Source: Xanthobacteraceae bacterium
GTDB taxonomy: Bacteria; Pseudomonadota; Alphaproteobacteria; Rhizobiales; Xanthobacteraceae
Assembly (NCBI GenBank): GCA_004297465.1
Contig: SCUB01000001.1
Location: forward strand, 1-64,000
Direction: 5' to 3'
DNA: 64,000 nucleotides
Shown here piece by piece: positions 7,510 to 14,323 of the stretch. A program made the position numbers and the translations under genes. The notes below the pieces were generated by a model. It saw only the letters and a list, made by a program, of their open reading frames with translations. It ran no database searches and was not told the origin of the DNA. Each line of letters opens with the position of its first letter. Within the stretch, counting starts at the first letter, position 1.

Positions 7510-8262
7510 CTAGAATGGCAGCAGTACGTCGAGCACCTGCTGGCCGTAGCGCGGCTGCTGCACGTCGGTGATCTGGCCGCGGCCGCCATAGGCGATGCGC
7601 GCCTGCGCGATCTTGGTGGAGTCGATGGTGTTGTCGCTCTGGATGTCCTCGGGCCGGACGATGCCGGCGACGATGAGTTCGCGCACCTCGAAGTTGACGC
7701 GCACCTCCTGCTTGCCCTCGACGACGAGATTGCCGTTCGGCAGCACCTGCGTCACCACGGCGGCGACGGTGGTCTGCAACGCTTCCTGGCGGTTGACCGA
7801 TCCCTTGCCGTCGCTGGACGCCGTGGAATCGGCGGTGAGAATGCGGCCGGGCAGGCCGACGTCGGCCGGCACCTTGCTCTTGAATAGGAAGTCGGTGACG
7901 CCGGAATCTTCCTTGTTGGTGCGGCTGCGCTGGGTCTGGTTGGCGATCGCCGCCTTGTCGGTGAAGTTGACCGTGACGGTGAGAATGTCGCCGATCTGAT
8001 GCGCGCGCTGGTCCTTGAAGAAGGCGCGGCTGCCGTTGCGCCACAGCGAGTTGGGATTGTAGGAGGCCGGCTGCGCCATCGGCATCGGCATCTGCACCGG
8101 CTTGTAGCCCGGCTGCGCGATCGGATTGTCGATCGCCGACAGCGGCGGCTGTTCGCCGATGCCCCGCAGCCGGTCGAGCGAGGAGCAGCCGCTCGCGGCG
8201 GCGGCGAGCGCGATGAGGCCGGCGGTGGAAACGATGCGCGTGAGACGGGGGGTGCTGGACAT
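7510..8262 (-). CDS. flgH: Flagellar L-ring lipoprotein FlgH
   Basis: 250 residues. FlgH assembles the outer-membrane L-ring. It has a lipoprotein signal peptide whose lipobox is AASGC at about residues 22-26, then the family motifs NSLWRNGSRAFFKDQRAHQIGDILTV and, near the C-terminus, GNLVVEGKQEVRVNFEVRELIVAGIVRPEDI. It is the last gene of flgF-flgG-flgA-flgH and starts 5 bases after the flgA stop. Confidence 0.97.
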   Translation of the reverse strand: MSSTPRLTRIVSTAGLIALAAAASGCSSLDRLRGIGEQPPLSAIDNPIAQPGYKPVQMPMPMAQPASYNPNSLWRNGSRAFFKDQRAHQIGDILTVTVNFTDKAAIANQTQRSRTNKEDSGVTDFLFKSKVPADVGLPGRILTADSTASSDGKGSVNRQEALQTTVAAVVTQVLPNGNLVVEGKQEVRVNFEVRELIVAGIVRPEDIQSDNTIDSTKIAQARIAYGGRGQITDVQQPRYGQQVLDVLLPF

Positions 8263-8267
8263 GACGC

Positions 8268-9302
8268 TTACTCGGCTGCGCGGCCATCGGCCGCGGATTC
8301 ACTGGAGGACAACAGGGCGGTGGTGGTGGCGCGCGGCGCGCTCATGGTGACGCGGCCGGGCGCGCTGACGGTGCCCTGCACGATGCGCTTCGACTGCAGG
8401 TTCATGACGCTGACGACGTCGCCCTCGGCGCCGGATTCGGTGGCCTTGCCCATGATGGTAAGGTGGATGCCGGGAATGTCGTAGACCAGCGTCACGCTCT
8501 GGTCGCGCTGCACGATCTCGGGCTTGGCGAGGTCGGCGAATTTGAGCGCCTGGCCGGCGCGCAGCGAGCGGCGCATCGCCATGCCGACCGCGCGGGACGT
8601 GGGGGCGAGGTCGCCGCCGGCCTCGGCCCTGGGGCGGCGCTGCAGCGAGACATCGGAGGCCTTCAGCACCTCGCCGCGCTCGACGCCGCGGTTGACGACC
8701 GCGACCTCGGTCATCTCGACGGCGGTGCCGGCGAAGCGCAGCCGGGTCGGCGTCGCGCTCTGGGTGCTGGCGATCTCGACCATCACGTCGAAGCGCGTGC
8801 TGCGCGGATCGTATTTGGCGTAGACCGGACGCATCTCGCCCTCGTGCGAGGGGTCGAGCTGCAAGGGCTGCATGATGCGGTCGAACAGGATGGCGAGATT
8901 GGCGGCATCGCCGAGGCCGTTCTGCCGCGCCAGCGTCCGCGCCACCAGCGCCTCGATGTCGGCGACCGCGATGGTGCGCGCGGCGCGCGTCACGGTGACC
9001 TCGCGGATGTCGCGGGTATCGACGCCGATCACCTGATGGGCCCGCAGCGCCGCCACCACGCGCGCGGCGGACAGCGTGCCGGTGGTGCCGATGTCGGGAG
9101 CGCGGAACACCGCGATCGCCGCGGCGTTGCCGGCGTTGTCGATGAAATCGCCGATGCGAACGAGATCCGTGGTGACCGTGACGCTGGCGCGCAGCATCGG
9201 CACCACGGGCGTCTCGCCCGCTTCTTGCGCGAGCGCTTGCGCCGGCAGGGCGAGCGCCGCGATCGTCAGCAGCGCGCGGGCCAGGCGTGATGTCATGGTC
9301 AT
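8268..9302 (-). CDS. flgA: P-ring assembly chaperone FlgA
   Basis: 344 residues. FlgA is the periplasmic chaperone for FlgI polymerisation. Residues ~1-26 are a Sec signal peptide (ending ALAQ). The SAF domain lies in the C-terminal part (AVVNRGVERGEVLKASDVSLQ and AVGMAMRRSLRAGQALKFADL, residues ~212-265), followed by the conserved VTLVYDIPGIHLTIMGKATESGAEGD segment. The length is at the long end for the family, as common in rhizobia. The start at 9302 has a GGGAG site 9 bases upstream; a second ATG two codons later is possible. It lies 13 bases after flgG. Confidence 0.94.
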   Translation of the reverse strand: MTMTSRLARALLTIAALALPAQALAQEAGETPVVPMLRASVTVTTDLVRIGDFIDNAGNAAAIAVFRAPDIGTTGTLSAARVVAALRAHQVIGVDTRDIREVTVTRAARTIAVADIEALVARTLARQNGLGDAANLAILFDRIMQPLQLDPSHEGEMRPVYAKYDPRSTRFDVMVEIASTQSATPTRLRFAGTAVEMTEVAVVNRGVERGEVLKASDVSLQRRPRAEAGGDLAPTSRAVGMAMRRSLRAGQALKFADLAKPEIVQRDQSVTLVYDIPGIHLTIMGKATESGAEGDVVSVMNLQSKRIVQGTVSAPGRVTMSAPRATTTALLSSSESAADGRAAE

Positions 9303-9315
9303 GGCGAGGGGCTCC

Positions 9316-10104
9316 CTAGCGGAACATGTTGGCGGTCGACGACAGCATCTGGTCGGCGGCGCTGATGACCTTGGCGTTCATCTCGTAGGCGCGCTGCGCG
9401 GCGATCAGGTCGGAGATCTCCGACACCGCCTCGACGTTGGCCTGTTCGAGGTTGCCCTGCAGCAGGTCGCCGTAGCCGGCGCTGCCCGGGGTGCCGTTCT
9501 GGGCCGTGCCCGAGGCCGGGGTTTCGAGATAGAGGTTGTCGCCGATCGCCTGCAGGCCGGCCTTGTTGACGAACATCGCGGTCTCGATCTGGCCGATCTG
9601 GCTCGGCGTGGTGCTGCCGGCGGGGGTGACCAGAACCTGTCCCTGCGCGTTGATGGTGATGCCGGTCGAATTCTGCGGGATAGTGATGTTGGGCTGCACC
9701 AGATAGCCCTGCGCGGTGACGAGGCGGCCCTGCGCGTCCATCTCGAACGAGCCGTCGCGGGTGTAGGCGGTGCGGCCGTCGGGCAGCTGGACCTTGAAGA
9801 AGCCTTCGCCGCGCACGGCGACGTCGAGATCCTTCTGCGTCGGCATCAGGTTGCCCTGGCTCATCACGCGCGGCGTGGCGACGGTCTTGACGCCGGAGCC
9901 GAGCTCGATGCCGACCGGCAGCACCGTGCCCTGCTCGGAGGTCTGCGTGCCGACGCGGCGCACCTGCTCGTAGAGCATGTCCTGGAACTCGGCGCGCTGG
10001 CGCTTGTAGCCGGTGGTGCGCATGTTGGCGATGTTGTTGGAAATGACCTGGACGTTGAGTTCCTGGGCCATCATTCCGGTCGCCGCGGTATGGAGAGCGC
10101 GCAT
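9316..10104 (-). CDS. flgG: Distal rod protein FlgG
   Basis: 262 residues, the standard length. The N-terminal rod motif (ALHTAATGMMAQELNVQVISNNIANMRTTGYK) and the C-terminal motif (NVEAVSEISDLIAAQRAYEMNAKVISAADQML) frame the FlgG-specific central domain. It is exported and forms the distal rod. It is second in the flgF operon, 25 bases after flgF. Confidence 0.98.
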   Translation of the reverse strand: MRALHTAATGMMAQELNVQVISNNIANMRTTGYKRQRAEFQDMLYEQVRRVGTQTSEQGTVLPVGIELGSGVKTVATPRVMSQGNLMPTQKDLDVAVRGEGFFKVQLPDGRTAYTRDGSFEMDAQGRLVTAQGYLVQPNITIPQNSTGITINAQGQVLVTPAGSTTPSQIGQIETAMFVNKAGLQAIGDNLYLETPASGTAQNGTPGSAGYGDLLQGNLEQANVEAVSEISDLIAAQRAYEMNAKVISAADQMLSSTANMFR

Positions 10105-10129
10105 CTGGAAAGCTCCTTGATCCTGCCGG

Positions 10130-10900
10130 TTACGCCGGAACCTCGGCGAGCTTCTCGATCGCCGATTTCTGAATGTCGTTCTGCTGCTGGAGCAGGGCGG
10201 AAATCTGGGTGTAGGTGCGCATGACCTCGATCATGCGGCTCATCTCGGCCACGGCGCTGACGTTGGACTTCTCGATGAAGCCCTGGCGCAGGCCCGAGGT
10301 CGCGGCCGCGGCCTGCGGCGTCACGCCATTGGGCGCGGAAAACAGGTTGCTGCCCTCTTTCTGCAGGCGCTGCACCTGGTCGAAAGAGACGAGGCGCAGC
10401 TTGCCGCGCAGCGATTCGACCTTGACGTTGGCGCCTTCGCGCACCGTCACGGTGCCGTCGCGGGCAATCGAGATGCTCTGGTCGCCGGGCTGCAGCACGA
10501 TGGGGCCGCCGCTGCCCAGCACCGGATTGCCGTCGGCGGTGACGATCTGGCCCTGGGCGTTGACCTGAAGCGCCCCGTTGCGGGTGTAGCGTTCACCGGC
10601 GGGGGTCTGCACCGCAAGGAAGGCATTGCCTTCGACGGCGACGTCGAGCGGATTGCCGGTCTTCTCGTAGGTGCCCTGGGCGAAGTCGTGCCATGTGGCG
10701 CGGTCGACCACGTAGCTGACCTTGCGGTCGCGGTCGCGGAAGTCGTCGGTGCTGGCCGACTGCGACAGATATTCCTCGAACAGCGACTGGTCGGCCTTGA
10801 AGCCGGTCGTGTTGATGTTGGCCACATTGTTCGCGACGATGCCGAGCTGGCGCTCCAGCGACACCTGACGCGACAATCCGACGAGAAGCATATTCTCCAT
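10130..10900 (-). CDS. flgF: Proximal rod protein FlgF
   Basis: 256 residues from the ATG at 10900, which follows a GGGGAGAT ribosome site. An upstream in-frame ATG at 11032 would add 44 residues unlike any rod protein and would leave almost no leader after the sigma-54 promoter, so it was not used. The N-terminal rod motif (SLERQLGIVANNVANINTTGFK) and C-terminal NVSAVAEMSRMIEVMRTYTQI are plain. It is first in flgF-flgG-flgA-flgH. Confidence 0.96.
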   Translation of the reverse strand: MENMLLVGLSRQVSLERQLGIVANNVANINTTGFKADQSLFEEYLSQSASTDDFRDRDRKVSYVVDRATWHDFAQGTYEKTGNPLDVAVEGNAFLAVQTPAGERYTRNGALQVNAQGQIVTADGNPVLGSGGPIVLQPGDQSISIARDGTVTVREGANVKVESLRGKLRLVSFDQVQRLQKEGSNLFSAPNGVTPQAAAATSGLRQGFIEKSNVSAVAEMSRMIEVMRTYTQISALLQQQNDIQKSAIEKLAEVPA

Positions 10901-11003
10901 CGGCGATCTCCCCTGGCTGGACCGGCTGAAACCTCTCCCAAGGCCGCTTGCCGTTCCCTTGAAACCGGCGGCTCTCCCAAGCCGCGTGCTTCGCCGTTTT
11001 CTG

Positions 11004-11019
11004 AGCGAAATCCGTGCCA
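11004..11019 (-). promoter_or_regulatory. Sigma-54 (RpoN) promoter core for flgF operon
   Basis: Minus strand: TGGCACG, four bases, TCGCT, the same core as the one before flgI, with the invariant GG/GC spacing. It gives a leader of about 90 bases before flgF. Both promoters also share the ten bases AACAATGCCT just upstream, at slightly different distances. Confidence 0.75.
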
Positions 11020-11072
11020 GATGCCAAGGCATTGTTTTTCAAGATGAAATTTTTAATCGGGAAGATTGATGG

Positions 11073-11110
11073 CCCGGCAATAACCTTCTGTTGACCATGC
11101 CGCCCGGCAA
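11073..11110. promoter_or_regulatory. Paired CCCGGCAA half-sites, candidate FlbD binding
   Basis: Two direct CCCGGCAA octamers, 30 bases apart (about three helical turns), 55-90 bases upstream of the flgF sigma-54 core. They share CGGCAA with the full inverted repeat near flgI and the one before flgB. Confidence 0.35.
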
Positions 11111-11252
11111 AAAATTCCCACCTGCGAAGGGAAAGAAAGGTTCCGTTAACCATTTGCAACCTAGCGTCGGACATCAGGCGCGACGCGCCAGGGGTCTTGT
11201 TCCGCGTTGCGTCCCTTGAAGGGCGGCCTCTTTACATTCCGGCGGGCAGACG

Positions 11253-11747
11253 ATGGCGGACAACGACCAGATGGACGACGCGGAAGGCGGGCAGGCAGCC
11301 GCCCCGCCGAAGAGCAAGGTCAAGTTCATCATCATCGCCGCGGCGGCGGTCATGGTGCTGGTGACGACGGCGACCGGCGGCTATTTCGTGTTCCTGCGCA
11401 AGCCGGCCGAGCACAAGCCGGTCGAGGTCGTGGCCAAGCCGCCGGTGTTCATGGATGTGCCGGAGGTGATGGTGAACCTGTCGCAGTCCCTGGGCGAACG
11501 CACCCAGTACCTCAAGGTCAAGGTGGTGCTCGAGCTCAAGGAGCAGGCGCTCGCCGACCGGATCAAGCCGGTGCTGCCGCGCGTCATGGATACATTCCAG
11601 ACCTACATGCGCGAACTGCGCCCGATGGATCTCAACGGCTCCGCCGGGCTCTACCGGCTGCGCGAGGAACTGACCCGGCGCATCAATGTCGCGATCGCGC
11701 CGACGCAGATCAACGCGGTGCTGTTCAAGGAAATCGTGATCCAGTGA
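11253..11747 (+). CDS. fliL: Flagellar basal-body protein FliL
   Basis: 164 residues. FliL is an inner-membrane protein that surrounds the stator and supports motor output. A cytoplasmic Asp/Glu/Ala-rich N-terminus (1-22) precedes one membrane segment (FIIIAAAAVMVLVTTATGGYF, residues ~25-45) and a periplasmic domain with the conserved C-terminal TRRINVAIAPTQINAVLFKEIVIQ. It heads the fliL-fliM-DUF6468-motE-like run; fliM follows after 42 bases. Confidence 0.95.
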   Translation: MADNDQMDDAEGGQAAAPPKSKVKFIIIAAAAVMVLVTTATGGYFVFLRKPAEHKPVEVVAKPPVFMDVPEVMVNLSQSLGERTQYLKVKVVLELKEQALADRIKPVLPRVMDTFQTYMRELRPMDLNGSAGLYRLREELTRRINVAIAPTQINAVLFKEIVIQ

Positions 11748-11789
11748 CGGAACCGGCGGCACAAAGCCGCGGGCGGGGGATGTAGTCAG

Positions 11790-12989
11790 ATGGCCGGCGA
11801 CCAGATCGACCAGGATGCGCTCGCAGCCGAATGGGGCGCGGCGCTGGAGTCCGAGGATCCGGAAGTCGCGGCTGAAGAAGCCGCAGCCAACGAACTCTCG
11901 GAGTCGATGGCGGCGCAATGGGCCGCCATGGTCGACGACGGCAGCCGCTACATGGCGTCGGCCAAGGGCGGCGCCGAGCGCGTGCTGACCCAGGAGGAGA
12001 TCGACAATCTGCTCGGCTTCAGCCTGGCCGAGGTCAATCTCGACGACAATTCCGGCATCCGCGCCATCATCGATTCGGCGATGGTGTCCTACGAGCGGCT
12101 GCCGATGCTCGAAATCGTCTTCGACCGCCTGGTGCGGCTGATGACGACGAGCTTGCGCAATTTCACCTCCGACAACGTCGAGGTCTCGCTCGACCGCATC
12201 ACGTCGGTGCGGTTCGGCGACTATCTCAACTCGATTCCGCTGCCCGCCGTGCTGTCGGTGTTCAAGGCCGAGGAGTGGGACAATTTCGGCCTGTTCACCG
12301 TCGATTCCAGCCTGATCTACTCGATCATCGACGTGCTGCTGGGCGGCCGCCGCGGCCAGACCACGATCCGCATCGAGGGCAGGCCCTACACCACCATCGA
12401 GACCAATCTGGTCAAGCGGCTGGTCGAGGTGGTGCTGGCCGACGCCGAACTCGCCTTCAAGCCGCTGTCGCCGGTCACGTTCACCATCGACCGGATCGAG
12501 ACCAATCCGCGCTTTGCCGCCATCAGCCGGCCGGCCAACGCCGCCATCCTGGTGCGCCTGCGCATCGACATGGAGGATCGCGGCGGCAACATCGAACTGC
12601 TGCTGCCCTACGCCACGATCGAGCCGATCCGCGACGTGCTGCTGCAGATGTTCATGGGCGAGAAGTTCGGCCGTGATCCGATCTGGGAAGGCCACCTCGC
12701 CACCGAGATCGGGAGTGCCCAGGTCGCCGTCGAGGCGGTGCTGTACGAGGCCGAGATTCCGCTGCGGCAGCTGATGGCGCTCGAGGTCGGCAACACGCTG
12801 ACCCTTGACATCCGCCCCGACGCGCCGGTGGCGGTGCGCTGCGGCGACGTGACGCTGACCGAGGGCCGCATGGGACGCGTCGGCGACCGTGTCGCCATCC
12901 GCGTCACCAAGCCGCTGCGCAAGCCGCGCACCACTTACGCGATGTTCGAGAAAGCCGACCAAACCAGCAAGATGATGGAGGCCCCGTGA
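11790..12989 (+). CDS. fliM: Flagellar switch protein FliM
   Basis: 399 residues. FliM is the C-ring subunit that binds CheY-P. The usual LSQxEIDxLL N-terminal element appears as LTQEEIDNLL at residues 66-75, preceded by an acidic Ala-rich extension containing DQDALAAEWGAAL, typical of rhizobial FliM. The CheC-like middle domain spans ~95-290 and the SpoA-type C-terminal domain ~310-385 (AEIPLRQLMALEVGNTLTLD). Its stop overlaps the next gene's GTG start by the GTGA arrangement. Confidence 0.97.
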   Translation: MAGDQIDQDALAAEWGAALESEDPEVAAEEAAANELSESMAAQWAAMVDDGSRYMASAKGGAERVLTQEEIDNLLGFSLAEVNLDDNSGIRAIIDSAMVSYERLPMLEIVFDRLVRLMTTSLRNFTSDNVEVSLDRITSVRFGDYLNSIPLPAVLSVFKAEEWDNFGLFTVDSSLIYSIIDVLLGGRRGQTTIRIEGRPYTTIETNLVKRLVEVVLADAELAFKPLSPVTFTIDRIETNPRFAAISRPANAAILVRLRIDMEDRGGNIELLLPYATIEPIRDVLLQMFMGEKFGRDPIWEGHLATEIGSAQVAVEAVLYEAEIPLRQLMALEVGNTLTLDIRPDAPVAVRCGDVTLTEGRMGRVGDRVAIRVTKPLRKPRTTYAMFEKADQTSKMMEAP

Positions 12990-13468
12990 GCCACTTCTTC
13001 GGATTGATGATCGAGAGCCTGGTGGCGGTGCTGCTGCTGCTGACCATCGGCTATTGCATGCTGCTCAACAGCCGCCTCAAGCGCCTGCGCGCCGACGAGC
13101 AGTCGCTCAAGGCCACCATCTCGGAACTGATCACCGCCACCGAGATCGCGGAGCGCGCCATCGGCGGCCTCAAGCTCACCGTGCGCGATTGCGACGAGAA
13201 TCTCGGCAAAAGGCTGGTGCTGGCCGACCAGCTCGGCGAACGGCTCGACCAGCAGATCGCCGCCGGCGAGCACGTGCTGGCGCGGCTGTCGCGCATCGCC
13301 ATCGCCGCGCGCACATTCAAGGATGCCGAGGCGTCGCAGGCCGAACGGCAGGCGGAGCCTTGTGAGGCGGCGGTCAAACCCGCCCGCGCCAACGCCCAGT
13401 CGATCGCGGCGGCGGCGCAGGCGTTCACCGAACGCGCGCGCGGCCGCGTCGGCGATCTCGCGGCGTGA
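12986..13468 (+). CDS. DUF6468-type flagellar-locus membrane protein
   Basis: 160 residues. It starts at a GTG overlapping the fliM stop. One N-terminal membrane segment (residues ~5-27, IESLVAVLLLLTIGYCMLL) is followed by a long helical region (30-110, probably coiled coil) and an Ala-rich tail. This matches a conserved unnamed protein that sits after fliM in many alphaproteobacteria (DUF6468, by recollection). A role in motor or switch assembly is inferred from position only. Confidence 0.85.
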   Translation: MSHFFGLMIESLVAVLLLLTIGYCMLLNSRLKRLRADEQSLKATISELITATEIAERAIGGLKLTVRDCDENLGKRLVLADQLGERLDQQIAAGEHVLARLSRIAIAARTFKDAEASQAERQAEPCEAAVKPARANAQSIAAAAQAFTERARGRVGDLAA

Positions 13469-13478
13469 ATGGTGCCGC

Positions 13479-14243
13479 ATGAAGAAGTTCGGTGACATCC
13501 GCCTGCTGCCGGTGGTGCTGGTTGCGGTGGCCTGCCTGATGATCCTCAAGGTGACCGGGCTGGTGCTCGACGGCGGCTATGTCTTCGACGGCGCGGGGGA
13601 ACCGCGCAAGCTGTCGTGGGCGCAGGACGTCCTCAATTATCCGCCGGGCCGCGACGCGGCGGCCGATGTCACCGGCTCGGTCGGCGCCGACAAGCCGAAG
13701 GATGCCGCGGCGAGCCCGGCGACCAAGCCGGCCGATGACGCCAGGCCCGACGGTTCGGTGGTCGTCATGCCGGAGCCGGGCAAGACGGTTTCGCTGTCCG
13801 AGCGGGCCGTGCTCGAACGGCTGCAGGCGCGGCGCCTCGAACTGGACACGCGCGCCCGCGAGATCGAAATTCGCGACAACCTGGTCAAGGCCGCCGAAAA
13901 GCGGCTTGAAGCCAGAATCGAGGAGCTCAAGGCGATCGAGGCGCGCATCAGCGCCGCCAACGAGCGCAAGGACCAGGCCGAGGCGGCCCGCCTCAAGGGG
14001 CTGGTCGCCATGTATGAGAACATGAAGCCCAAGGATGCCGCCAAGGTGTTCGACCGGCTGGAGATGGGCGTGCTGTTCGAGATCGCCTCGCAGATCGCGC
14101 CGCGCAAGATGTCCGACGTGCTGGCGCAGATGTCGGCGGAAGCGGCCGAGCGGCTCACCGTCGAACTGGCGCGGCGCTCCTCCGCCGGGAAGTCCGATGT
14201 GTCCAACCTTCCCAAGATCGAGGGCAAGACCGCGCGGCCTTGA
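13479..14243 (+). CDS. MotE-like protein (MgtE N-terminal-like fold)
   Basis: 254 residues from the ATG at 13479. A membrane segment (residues ~6-27) and an Ala/Pro-rich periplasmic linker precede a coiled coil (~110-175: LERLQARRLELDTRAREIE) and a C-terminal domain (~180-235: VAMYENMKPKDAAKVFDRLEM, ASQIAPRKMSDVLAQMSAEAAERLTVELA) that is the MgtE-N-like repeat seen in MotE, the periplasmic chaperone of MotC in Sinorhizobium. It may help position stator or periplasmic motor parts. A 46-residue frame upstream belongs to the previous gene in another phase and was excluded. Confidence 0.85.
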   Translation: MKKFGDIRLLPVVLVAVACLMILKVTGLVLDGGYVFDGAGEPRKLSWAQDVLNYPPGRDAAADVTGSVGADKPKDAAASPATKPADDARPDGSVVVMPEPGKTVSLSERAVLERLQARRLELDTRAREIEIRDNLVKAAEKRLEARIEELKAIEARISAANERKDQAEAARLKGLVAMYENMKPKDAAKVFDRLEMGVLFEIASQIAPRKMSDVLAQMSAEAAERLTVELARRSSAGKSDVSNLPKIEGKTARP

Positions 14244-14249
14244 ATGCGA

Positions 14250-14264
14250 TTAACAAATCCTTAG
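14250..14264 (+). promoter_or_regulatory. CtrA-like box before the large TPR gene
   Basis: TTAA-N7-TTAG, one mismatch from TTAA-N7-TTAA, 60 bases before the start codon at 14324 in the short gap after the motE-like gene. Confidence 0.3.
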
Positions 14265-14323
14265 ACGCGAAATCCTAGGGTCCATCAGTCCCCGGCAGAC
14301 CGGCGCCGGTTCAAGAGTATCCC

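Larger units (their letters stand above)
10901..11252. other. Divergent control region between flgF and fliL
   Basis: No gene supported. It holds the flgF sigma-54 core (11004-11019), two CCCGGCAA half-sites exactly 30 bases apart (11073-11080 and 11103-11110) that resemble half ftr elements, and a weak TTAA-N7-CAAC CtrA-like box (11146-11160) facing fliL. Confidence 0.5.

Noticed and set aside
11232-12962. 576-codon open frame on the minus strand across fliL-fliM
   Set aside because: It is the antisense of well-identified flagellar genes, rich in Arg/His/Asp/Gln in the way G+C-rich antisense frames are, and matches no family.
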